Under the pieces are notes generated by a model, which worked only from the letters and a program-made list of their open reading frames with translations, was not told the DNA's origin and did not search any database. From contig JADJEV010000003.1 in assembly GCA_016708905.1 (NCBI GenBank), forward strand, positions 186,001 through 250,000: 64,000 nucleotides of DNA. Reading direction: 5' to 3'. The position numbers and the translations under genes were made by a program. The DNA comes from Candidatus Methylophosphatis roskildensis. GTDB lineage: Bacteria; Pseudomonadota; Gammaproteobacteria; Burkholderiales; Rhodocyclaceae. This document shows positions 9,288-16,278 of the stretch, in pieces. Position 1 is the first letter of the stretch, and each line of letters opens with the position of its first letter.

Positions 9288-9925
9288 CGCGCTACCAATC
9301 CGCTCGCACCGAGCGTCGCGGCAAGGCTGAAGTCCACGACTTCCATCGCCGAATATTTGCGCAGGCCGGTATCGGTCAGACGCACCGTCTCGACGCCCGG
9401 CTGTGCGCCGATTGTCCGCATGAAATCGGCAATCGCCGCGTGGTCGAGCGCGTGGCCCTTGATGTCGAAGCCATTGCTGATGCGCGGCGGCGCGGTCGCC
9501 TGCTCGCGGCTCGGGGGATCTGCTGCCGGATGATTCGCGGGCACCGGCGCATCGATCTGGACCGTGCGCGAGAAGGCGAGTTCGTCGAACCACAGGTTGC
9601 GGTTATAGGCCTGGTCGATTGCCTCAAACATCGCCACCCAGGTTGCATGATCGCGCAGTGCGTGCAGCGCAGCCAGGCGGGTTTCGACCGCCGCCTTGCG
9701 GGCTTCCAGTTCGGCCAATTGGGTCTGCCGATCAAGCGCCAACTTCGCTTGCTTGCGCATCTGATCGACCATCGGGCGTCCGTCGGACAGGCGCACGGCT
9801 ATCCAGCCGCGGCCAACCGCCGTCACCGCCGCCACCGTCGCCAGCGCCAGACCGAAGGCGCGCAGCCCGCGCCGCAGCCGCCTCGCCACGGTGTAGTCGG
9901 CTGGAATCAGGTTGATGTCATGCAT
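9284..9925 (-). CDS. PilN/MshI2-like inner-membrane pilus protein
   Basis: A 213-residue protein starting MHDINLIP, the conserved N-terminal peptide by which PilN docks to PilM. A transmembrane segment (residues about 22-42), a coiled coil (LALDRQTQLAELEARKAA) and a C-terminal alpha/beta domain follow. ATG at 9925 is preferred because it starts exactly at the PilM-binding peptide; another in-frame ATG lies 15 nt upstream. The gene overlaps its PilM-like neighbour by 8 nt and the PilO-like gene by 4 nt, as in pilMNO operons. Confidence 0.78.
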   Translation of the reverse strand: MHDINLIPADYTVARRLRRGLRAFGLALATVAAVTAVGRGWIAVRLSDGRPMVDQMRKQAKLALDRQTQLAELEARKAAVETRLAALHALRDHATWVAMFEAIDQAYNRNLWFDELAFSRTVQIDAPVPANHPAADPPSREQATAPPRISNGFDIKGHALDHAAIADFMRTIGAQPGVETVRLTDTGLRKYSAMEVVDFSLAATLGASGLVAR

Positions 9926-11042
9926 GATGATCGAATCCACGCAGGGCGAGTCCGCAGGCCAGCGCGATCCCGGCTATCGGTCGCAGACGCGCGAGTTCCG
10001 CCTCGCCCAGCCGGCTGCCGAATGCGCGGAACGGATTGAGCACCTCGACCGGAACCGCGAGCATCTCGAGAATCAGTCGATCGATGCCCGGATAGCGGCC
10101 GATGCTGCCGAGCAGGTAGATCTGGTCGATGCTGCGGCCGCGGCTGCGCGATGCGGTGTAGATCAGCGTCTTGTTCACCTCGGCAGTCAGCGTGGCGAGT
10201 TCCGGCCGCAACACTTCCTTCAGCGTCTGCGCCATCTCCGGGTCGTTGCCGCCGTGTGCCGGGTCGCTGCGAAAGCCGCATTCCTGCAACAGGCGAACTG
10301 CCAGGTCTTCGCCCATGCCGAGCAGCCGCACCACGCGCTCCACCAACACGCACTCGCCGAACTCGATCTCGCGGTCGAGGATCAGTCGGCGTCCCCACAC
10401 CACGCTGAGATAGCTCTTTGCGCGGCCGAAGTTGATCACCAGCGCATTCGGGTGCTGCTCGCGCTTGTCCGTCCGGTTGACGAACGAGACCAGACGCGCC
10501 AGCGCGGCTGGCCCGATATCGATCGCGCTGGCCTGCAGGCCAGCGTTCTCCAGCAGGTCGAGGTGACGCAGGACCGACTCGCGCGATGCGACAGCCACCA
10601 GCGCCTCGCGCCTAGCGTTGTCGCCGTCTTCCGTGCGGATCGGCAGATAGTCGATGACCGATGCATCGAGCGCGCCCTTCAGCCGTTCGCGCAGTTCGCC
10701 GAGGATCGCGACGGCTTCTTGCTGGCCTTCGGCCGCGGTGTAGCTGATCGGGAAGATCTGCAGTTCCGCCGCGCGCAGACAGGAGACCACGCGGCGCCCC
10801 TTGAAATCGTGTTCGCTGCGCGCCTGACTCAACAGCGCCTTGAGCCGGCGCGGATCGGCCAGCAGTTGCTCACGAGTGCACGGGTAGGGCAGCGAGGCCG
10901 CGGCACGGATGCGCGGTCCGTTGTTCGAATTCTCGAATTGAACCAGGTTGGCACGCTCGTTCGACAGATGTAGCCCGATCTCGCCGCTCGCCTCGGCGGC
11001 GAACCGCTTCAGCGGTGCGAGCAGATTGCCGGGCATTTTCAT
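9918..11042 (-). CDS. PilM/MshI-like actin-fold pilus protein
   Basis: This 374-residue cytoplasmic protein has the actin/FtsA-like fold of PilM/MshI: an N-terminal phosphate-1-like segment (SGEIGLHLSNERANLVQFE), a middle LVINFGRAKSYLSVVWG and a C-terminal GSIGRYPGIDRLILEML adenosine-type motif. It would bind the PilN N-terminus and couple the assembly ATPase to the envelope complex. It opens the PilMNO-MshK-secretin run. The 145-nt gap upstream, after the DNRLRE pseudopilin gene, is the largest gap in this part of the operon. Confidence 0.8.
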   Translation of the reverse strand: MKMPGNLLAPLKRFAAEASGEIGLHLSNERANLVQFENSNNGPRIRAAASLPYPCTREQLLADPRRLKALLSQARSEHDFKGRRVVSCLRAAELQIFPISYTAAEGQQEAVAILGELRERLKGALDASVIDYLPIRTEDGDNARREALVAVASRESVLRHLDLLENAGLQASAIDIGPAALARLVSFVNRTDKREQHPNALVINFGRAKSYLSVVWGRRLILDREIEFGECVLVERVVRLLGMGEDLAVRLLQECGFRSDPAHGGNDPEMAQTLKEVLRPELATLTAEVNKTLIYTASRSRGRSIDQIYLLGSIGRYPGIDRLILEMLAVPVEVLNPFRAFGSRLGEAELARLRPIAGIALACGLALRGFDHHA

Positions 11043-11187
11043 TTCACATGGACTCCTGGGGCTACGACTGATCCGTGGTTGCTGCCGATGCAGTGTGGCG
11101 GCCGAGGCCGGGACGTCGTTTCGCCAGTTAACGGCAAGGCAGGGCCCGCCCTTGACCCCGGCCGGGCGATCGATGTCCGCGTCGTGC

Positions 11188-12693
11188 CTACTTGTAGGTG
11201 ACCACGAGTTCGGGCGGGTTGCTCGCCGCCTCGCGGCTTGAGAAGATCAGCTCCTCGGTCGACGAAGTCGGCGTCTCCAGAATGAGCCCATTGTTCGCCG
11301 TCACGCCGTCCACCCACTCCTGCACCAGCGGTGTGACGTCGAATTCAAGCCAGGTTCCCGGTGTGCTGTTCTTGGACAAAGTCATCGAGGTGACCGACGT
11401 GCTGCGATAATCCCCACCCTGGGTCGTCCAGTTCGAGCTAATGATCCGCTTCTTCCAGGTGGCCTCGAGTTCCTTCCACGACTTGGTCACTGCGTGCACG
11501 TTCAGTGTCAGGTTCTTGGTGGTCTTGCTGGCGCTTTTCGCATTGACTTGCAGCGAGCCGAAGTACAGCCGCAGGGACGCGCTCTTTACAACGCTACCGG
11601 AGTTGATGCCGGCCAGATCGAACTGCAGCAACGGATGTGCCGGGTAGCCCTGCGAAAGGTAGAGGTCGGGCTGGCTGCCGAAGTTCGTCGTCGGAACGTC
11701 GTAGTCGATGTCCGTATCGGCCAGTGGACCCAGGGTCACGGTGATGTCCGGCGGCGTCCAGCCGCAGGGCGGCAGGAAGCTGACTGTGAGCTTGGGGCGT
11801 TGCGACGGCGTGCTCGAATCGCTGCTGACCAGCGTCAGGCTGGACAATCCCGCGCCGAGGCGCACCTGCAAGCCCTGATTGGGCAGGCTGCCCTTGACCC
11901 ATTTGTCCACCAGTGCCGTCAAATCCCAGGTCATCCAGGTGTTGACGCCGCTGAACGGCGACGCGGCTACGGCGTCCGGATGTGCGTCGCCGCCCGGCTG
12001 ACTCCAGGCAGTGCTTCCGTCGGTGGTGGTCCAGCTCGCCCCCTCGGTCCAGTCGCGCGTCACGCGATGCAGGGCGACCGATCCGCTGCCGCCGACGCCG
12101 ATTGCATACCCGGATAGCGTTGCGGCGGTTACATGGCTGCCGGCGGGAACCGCCGCGAGGTCGTACCGAATCAACGGGAACGCTGTACCCGCATTGGCTA
12201 CCAGCGAGTCGCTGCTAGAGTAGTTGGCACCGGTGCTTTTTAGGTAGGTGTCGAATCCTTCCGAACCCGGCTGCAGCGTAATCGTGGTGGTGGTCGCCTG
12301 GTGCATCGGCACGTTCTGGCGCGTCAGCGTGATCGACGCATCGCCGTAGGTGCCGGTGGAGTAGATCGTCACCGGCGAGCCGCTCAAGGCGCCCGCATAA
12401 GCGTAGTACTTGCCGTCGTCGAAGGCGTTGTCCTGCATCGGAGAGAAGAAGAACGCCGGGTAGCTGCCACCGCAGCCCTTGCTGTGCATCTGCACGATAG
12501 TGCGGTGCAGCCCGGCCTCGGCCGCGTAGCGCGCCTTGTCCATGTCGGTGGCCCCGCCGGCCATGGCGCTGGCCAGGCCGGTTTCCCGATTGCCCATGTA
12601 CGCGGCGGCCGCCACCAGCGTCAGCAACAGCACCACCGGCAGCAGAATGAAGCCCGTGCCGCGGCGCGTCGGCAATCGCAATCGGGCATTCAC
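11188..12693 (-). CDS. Large pseudopilin with two DNRLRE domains (PilX/tip-adhesin-like)
   Basis: A 501-residue protein. Residues 1-60 are a PilX-type start: GFILLPVVLLLTLVAAAAYM hydrophobic helix, then KARYAAEAGLHRT. Two beta-rich units follow (about 150-310 and 330-500), each with the hallmark of DNRLRE/disaggregatase-related domains (TYLKSTGANYSSSDSL, and later DIDYDVPTTNFGSQPDLYL; plus FDLTALV/FDVTPLVQEWV turns). Such domains occur on secreted adhesive or polysaccharide-acting proteins, so this may be a pilus-tip subunit. It lacks the classical G-F-T-L-x-E cleavage site. Its ATG overlaps the preceding minor pilin stop (ATGA). Confidence 0.78.
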   Translation of the reverse strand: MNARLRLPTRRGTGFILLPVVLLLTLVAAAAYMGNRETGLASAMAGGATDMDKARYAAEAGLHRTIVQMHSKGCGGSYPAFFFSPMQDNAFDDGKYYAYAGALSGSPVTIYSTGTYGDASITLTRQNVPMHQATTTTITLQPGSEGFDTYLKSTGANYSSSDSLVANAGTAFPLIRYDLAAVPAGSHVTAATLSGYAIGVGGSGSVALHRVTRDWTEGASWTTTDGSTAWSQPGGDAHPDAVAASPFSGVNTWMTWDLTALVDKWVKGSLPNQGLQVRLGAGLSSLTLVSSDSSTPSQRPKLTVSFLPPCGWTPPDITVTLGPLADTDIDYDVPTTNFGSQPDLYLSQGYPAHPLLQFDLAGINSGSVVKSASLRLYFGSLQVNAKSASKTTKNLTLNVHAVTKSWKELEATWKKRIISSNWTTQGGDYRSTSVTSMTLSKNSTPGTWLEFDVTPLVQEWVDGVTANNGLILETPTSSTEELIFSSREAASNPPELVVTYK

Positions 12694-13226
12694 TTGACGC
12701 CCCCGCCCAGCCGCACCCGCTCCGACAATGTCAGTGGCGTGCCGCTTGCAGGCACATCGAGGCTCAGCGCAACCACTGCGGTCATCGTTTCGAGCGCGCC
12801 GGCGCCGACTGGCTGCGTGGCGGCAAGACCGCTAACCCGCTCGGCGATCACCCGCGTGCCGGTGCAACCGGCGTCGGTGGTGGTGGTCTCGATCAATGCG
12901 CTGGCAGCATTGAGGCAGAAGTACGCCGGGTCGAACCAGTTGCCGCTGGTGTTGGCCGCCGGCGGCAGCAGCGTGTGCGGCGCCGTGGCCCGGGCGGCCG
13001 CGGCCATGCGCTGCAGGGCGAAGCGCGCCTGGTAGATCGCCTCGTCGTTGTCGCGCGTCATGGCGCGCGACTGCACGCCCTGGCGCGCCACCGAGGTCAG
13101 CCCGGCCAGCAACAGTGCGCCGATGGCGGTGGCGATCAGCAGCTCGACCAGGGTCATGCCGCGTTGGCGATGACGCACAGTCGGCGGTGGTGATGTGGAT
13201 CGCGTTGCCATCGCCTTCACCACCAT
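12690..13226 (-). CDS. PilW-like minor prepilin
   Basis: A 178-residue type IV prepilin: a Ser/Pro/Arg leader then RG|MTLVELLIATAIGALLLAG, with Glu5 and the N-methylation helix of class III signal peptides. The downstream RFALQRMAAAARA is typical of PilW/GspJ minor pilins. Two starts are possible, ATG 13226 (overlapping the upstream stop by 10 nt) and ATG 13211; the former is chosen because the genes here overlap throughout. It would sit in the initiating complex at the pilus tip. Confidence 0.75.
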   Translation of the reverse strand: MVVKAMATRSTSPPPTVRHRQRGMTLVELLIATAIGALLLAGLTSVARQGVQSRAMTRDNDEAIYQARFALQRMAAAARATAPHTLLPPAANTSGNWFDPAYFCLNAASALIETTTTDAGCTGTRVIAERVSGLAATQPVGAGALETMTAVVALSLDVPASGTPLTLSERVRLGGGVK

Positions 13227-13648
13227 TTGGATTTCAGCGTTTCGAGCGCGGTGCCGCCGACTTCCCACGCCACCCGCACGCGCACCAGGCCGGTGTCGCT
13301 GCCCGATACTGCGCTGCCGTCGGTGCGGTAGAGGATGACGATGCGCCGATCCGGGCCGGCCGCGTCGGACAGCGCGGCGCTGACCGAGGCCGTGGTGTTG
13401 CCGCCGGCGAGAAAGGTCTCGGCATTCACCGTGTCGAACGGCTTGGCCAGCACGTCTTCCATCTTCGCGCGCAGCAGGGCGTCGCGGGCAGACACGGCGA
13501 TCAGTGCCGGTGTGCCGCGCGTGTCGGTCTGCAATGCATTCAACGCCGGCACCAGCGCCATGGCGATCAGCACCAGCGCGACCATGACTTCGAGGTAGGC
13601 CAGTCCGGCGATCGCGCTGCGGTGCTTTGGCTGGCGGGTGATGTTCAT
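13217..13648 (-). CDS. PilV/MshD-like minor prepilin
   Basis: A 143-residue prepilin with a divergent processing site (AIAGLAYLEVMVALVLIAMA) that keeps Glu but replaces the usual Phe-Thr. The hydrophobic helix, the AL...LQTDTRG segment and a C-terminal beta domain suit PilV/MshD/GspI minor pilins. Start ATG 13648 lies 20 nt after the stop of the FimT-like gene. A frame continuing further upstream exists but overlaps FimT and has no prepilin leader. Confidence 0.7.
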   Translation of the reverse strand: MNITRQPKHRSAIAGLAYLEVMVALVLIAMALVPALNALQTDTRGTPALIAVSARDALLRAKMEDVLAKPFDTVNAETFLAGGNTTASVSAALSDAAGPDRRIVILYRTDGSAVSGSDTGLVRVRVAWEVGGTALETLKSKWW

Positions 13649-13668
13649 TGCCGCAGTGCCAAGTGGTG

Positions 13669-14307
13669 CTAGGGGCCGCTGATGCGGCCGGTTGCCGCAT
13701 CGAGCGCGAGCTTTGCCTGCCGCGCACCGCGCGACAGCAGGATGCCGCTGCCGGCCTGCGGCGTGCCCTTGCTGCTCATGCCGGTGACCTGGCAGGTGTC
13801 CGCCGCCGCGCCCGTGGCATCGAAGATCACGCCGCCAAAAGCCGTGCCGCCGGCCATGAATTGCGGTGTCACGCCGACCCCGCCGGAATACGGGCCGCCG
13901 CCCACATCGAGGTCGAACGAGAGTTTGGTGCGCGGGTCGTTGACGACTTTCGGTGTACCGAACGACGTGCACGAGATGGCGGAGAGCTTGACCCGCCCAG
14001 GGGATGACTCGGCATCGACCAGCACCGACTGACCGCGGCGCATGGCCTCGCTGCGCGCAAAGCGCAGGGCGTTGCGCACTTCGGTGGCGGCGACGTCGAG
14101 TTTTTCGGCATCGGCGGAATTCATGTTGGGAACCAGGGTCGTAGCCAGGATGGCCAGGAACGCGATGGTGACGAGCAACTCCGCCAGGGTGAACCCGCGC
14201 CCGTCTCCTTTGCCTGGCCTCGTCGAGCGGCGAGGCCGCGGGGCCGCGAAATTGCCCGGGTTGCGATTGGCTGCGCCGCCCGAGATGCCTGAAGGCCCAG
14301 TATCCAT
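13669..14307 (-). CDS. GspH/FimT-like minor prepilin
   Basis: A 212-residue prepilin with GR|GFTLAELLVTIAFLAILATTLVP and a FimT/GspH body (VRNALRFARSEAMRRGQSVLV), a family that contributes to pilus initiation and, in some species, DNA uptake. The start is uncertain. ATG 14307 gives an unusually long leader of about 39 residues and lies inside a dispersed 30-bp repeat (14296-14325), so the repeat may have supplied or displaced the original start. A strong AAAGGAGA sits just before the prepilin site without a usable start codon after it. Confidence 0.72.
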   Translation of the reverse strand: MDTGPSGISGGAANRNPGNFAAPRPRRSTRPGKGDGRGFTLAELLVTIAFLAILATTLVPNMNSADAEKLDVAATEVRNALRFARSEAMRRGQSVLVDAESSPGRVKLSAISCTSFGTPKVVNDPRTKLSFDLDVGGGPYSGGVGVTPQFMAGGTAFGGVIFDATGAAADTCQVTGMSSKGTPQAGSGILLSRGARQAKLALDAATGRISGP

Positions 14308-14325
14308 GCGGGTTCCAGGGCATCG
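14296..14325 (-). repeat. 30-bp dispersed repeat, copy 2
   Basis: Inverted partner of 6922-6951 with 29 of 30 bases identical. It covers the only plausible ATG of the FimT-like gene. The two copies face each other across about 7.3 kb of pilus genes. Confidence 0.8.
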
Positions 14326-14428
14326 ACGGGGGAGCGGATCGGCGACCGGTGGGTCGCGCCGGCGTCCTTGCGGGTGCGGACCGTCGTCAAGCACAAGGCC
14401 TGTCGCCGGCATGCACTCGCGTCCGCGC

Positions 14429-14989
14429 TCAGTGGGTCGAGTAGGTCTTGGACTTGCTGTCGGTGCCGTTGCTGTTCATCACGATCTGGCCGGACTTGGT
14501 GTCGTAGGCCCAGCCGCCGGTTGCCGCGGCAGGCGCGATCGGCGCGCCGGTGTTTGTGACGACGATCTCCGCGACCAGCGAGCCCTTCTGGGTGATCGCA
14601 TCGGTCGGGACGCCCTTGCGCAGATAGGGGCCGAATTTGAACGTGTTGTCGCCGACGCTGCAGGTGTTGCCGGTGGCATCGGAATACATCAGCAGGTGAT
14701 CCATAAAGGCCTGGGCGCTGTTGATTGCGCCGGTGCCCTTGGTCGCTGCACAGGTGCCGCCAGTCGTCGCGATCCCGCCCGGGTAGGTAGTGTGCTGCGC
14801 CTTGTAGAGTTCGACTGCGTTTCGTAAACCGCCGAGGTTGGAATCCAGCGCAGCCTCCTGTGCGTCGGTCGTCGCGCTGCTGAACTGCGGAATCACGATC
14901 GCGGCGAGGATCGCGAGGATGATCACCACGATCAGCAGTTCAACCAGGGTGAAGCCGTCTTGGCGTTGAATGCGGCGGGGTGCGGTCAT
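14429..14989 (-). CDS. mshA: Major type IV pilin (MshA-like)
   Basis: A 186-residue prepilin with a short basic leader and the textbook site QDG|FTLVELLIVVIILAILAAIVIPQF. A GspG/MshA-like body follows (EAALDSNLGGLRNAVELYKAQH), then GWAYDTKSGQIVMNS near the C-terminus. Cys residues in the globular domain could form the pilin disulphide. It is the best candidate for the main fibre subunit: canonical leader, first pilin of the locus, a GGAGAA ribosome site and its own upstream region. The mshA symbol is by similarity of type. Confidence 0.85.
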   Translation of the reverse strand: MTAPRRIQRQDGFTLVELLIVVIILAILAAIVIPQFSSATTDAQEAALDSNLGGLRNAVELYKAQHTTYPGGIATTGGTCAATKGTGAINSAQAFMDHLLMYSDATGNTCSVGDNTFKFGPYLRKGVPTDAITQKGSLVAEIVVTNTGAPIAPAAATGGWAYDTKSGQIVMNSNGTDSKSKTYSTH

Positions 14990-15120
14990 GCTTGCTTCTC
15001 CTGCGATGCGTAGCGGTTTTATGGAAACGGGTTGTCAGGCGTTCTATCGACTTCACACGGGTCCGACTTGAGCGAAAGCGCGGCACCTGAAGGGCAGATC
15101 GAAGGGTGATTGGGACGCGA

Positions 15121-15136
15121 CGTGATGTGCGTCACA
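15121..15136. promoter_or_regulatory. CRP-like site upstream of the major pilin gene
   Basis: Read on the - strand the sequence is TGTGA-N6-TCACG, nine of ten consensus half-site bases of a CRP/Vfr site. It lies about 130 nt before the pilin ATG and just past the stop of the platform gene, so a cAMP-responsive regulator could drive the pilin part of the locus. Inference from motif only. Confidence 0.35.
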
Positions 15137-15146
15137 TGGTTCTTTG

Positions 15147-16271
15147 CTAGTGCACCGCCCGGCTGAGTTTGAAGATCGGCAGGATCAGCGAGGAGACGAT
15201 GACGCCGACCACCGCGCCCATGATCAGCAGCATCACCGGCTCGGCGAGCTTGGACAGCACGGTGATGCGCTTGGTCAGCTCGCGGTCGTAGAAGTCGGCA
15301 ACCCGTGTCATCACCTTGGCGAGATTGCCGGTGTCCTCGCCGGTGCGGATCATCTGGCGAACCAGCGGCGGGATGAACGCCGTTTCTTCGAACCCGTGCG
15401 CGATGCCGCGGCCTTCGGTGACCTGCAGGCGCAGCGTATCGATGAAGCGGGCGAACACCGAGTTGCGCACCAGATCCTGGCATGCCTGCAGTGCATCGAC
15501 GACCGGCACGCCGTTGGCCAGCGACAGTCCCATGACGCGCAGGGTCTGTGTCAGGTAGATCTGCACGAACAGCTCGCTCACCAGCGGGATGCGCAACTTG
15601 AGCCCGTCGATGGCGCCGCGCGCAGCCGGCTGTTGCAGCCACGACACCAGGCCCGCGAGCAGCACAGCGCAGCCGCCCAGCACCCATGCCCAGTGCTGGC
15701 GCAGGAAGTCGGACACGGCCATCAGGATCAGGGTGGACAGCGGCAGGTCGGCACGAATGCGCTCGAACATCTCGGTGAACTTGGGGAACACGCCGACCAG
15801 CACGAAGACGATGGTCGCCAACGAGAAGAACACCAGGAACGCCGGATAGGACAGCGCGGCGAACAGCGTGCTGCGCAGGCGCTCGGCCTTTTCGTCCATG
15901 TCGATCAGTTGTTGCAGCACCTGCGGCAGGAAACCGCCGTCCTCCGCTGCCGCGACCAGATTGACATAGGTGGCGGGGAACATCTGCGGATGGTGCCGCA
16001 ATGCCGCCGACAATGGACTGCCTTGCAGGATCTCGTCGCACAGCGCCGCGATGATCCGCGCCAGACGCGGATCGTCGGTCTGTTCGCGCAGGCTCTTCAG
16101 GCCGGCGTGCAGGCTGACGCCGGTTTCCAGCAGCAGGGCGAGGCGCTCGGTAAACAGCATGCGCTCTCGCACGCCGACGCGCCCGCTGCGCCACTGCAGC
16201 AGGCGCAGGGCCGCAGCCAGCGTCGGTGCCGGCGTCGGCGCGGCGGTCGGGGAGGGGATCTCGATCGCCAT
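15147..16271 (-). CDS. mshG: GspF/PilC/MshG inner-membrane platform protein
   Basis: A 374-residue polytopic protein with two T2SSF domains: first (FTERLALLLETGVSLHAGLK ... helix LVFFSLATIVFVLVGVFPKF), second (TQTLRVMGLSLANGVPVVDAL ... LLIMGAVVGVIVSSLILPIF). It forms the membrane platform turned by the assembly ATPase. ATG 16271 gives MAIEIPSP and a normal family length; the open frame reaches 16376 but would overlap the ATPase gene by about 100 nt. It begins 7 nt after the ATPase stop. Confidence 0.88.
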   Translation of the reverse strand: MAIEIPSPTAAPTPAPTLAAALRLLQWRSGRVGVRERMLFTERLALLLETGVSLHAGLKSLREQTDDPRLARIIAALCDEILQGSPLSAALRHHPQMFPATYVNLVAAAEDGGFLPQVLQQLIDMDEKAERLRSTLFAALSYPAFLVFFSLATIVFVLVGVFPKFTEMFERIRADLPLSTLILMAVSDFLRQHWAWVLGGCAVLLAGLVSWLQQPAARGAIDGLKLRIPLVSELFVQIYLTQTLRVMGLSLANGVPVVDALQACQDLVRNSVFARFIDTLRLQVTEGRGIAHGFEETAFIPPLVRQMIRTGEDTGNLAKVMTRVADFYDRELTKRITVLSKLAEPVMLLIMGAVVGVIVSSLILPIFKLSRAVH

Positions 16272-16278
16272 CCCGGTT

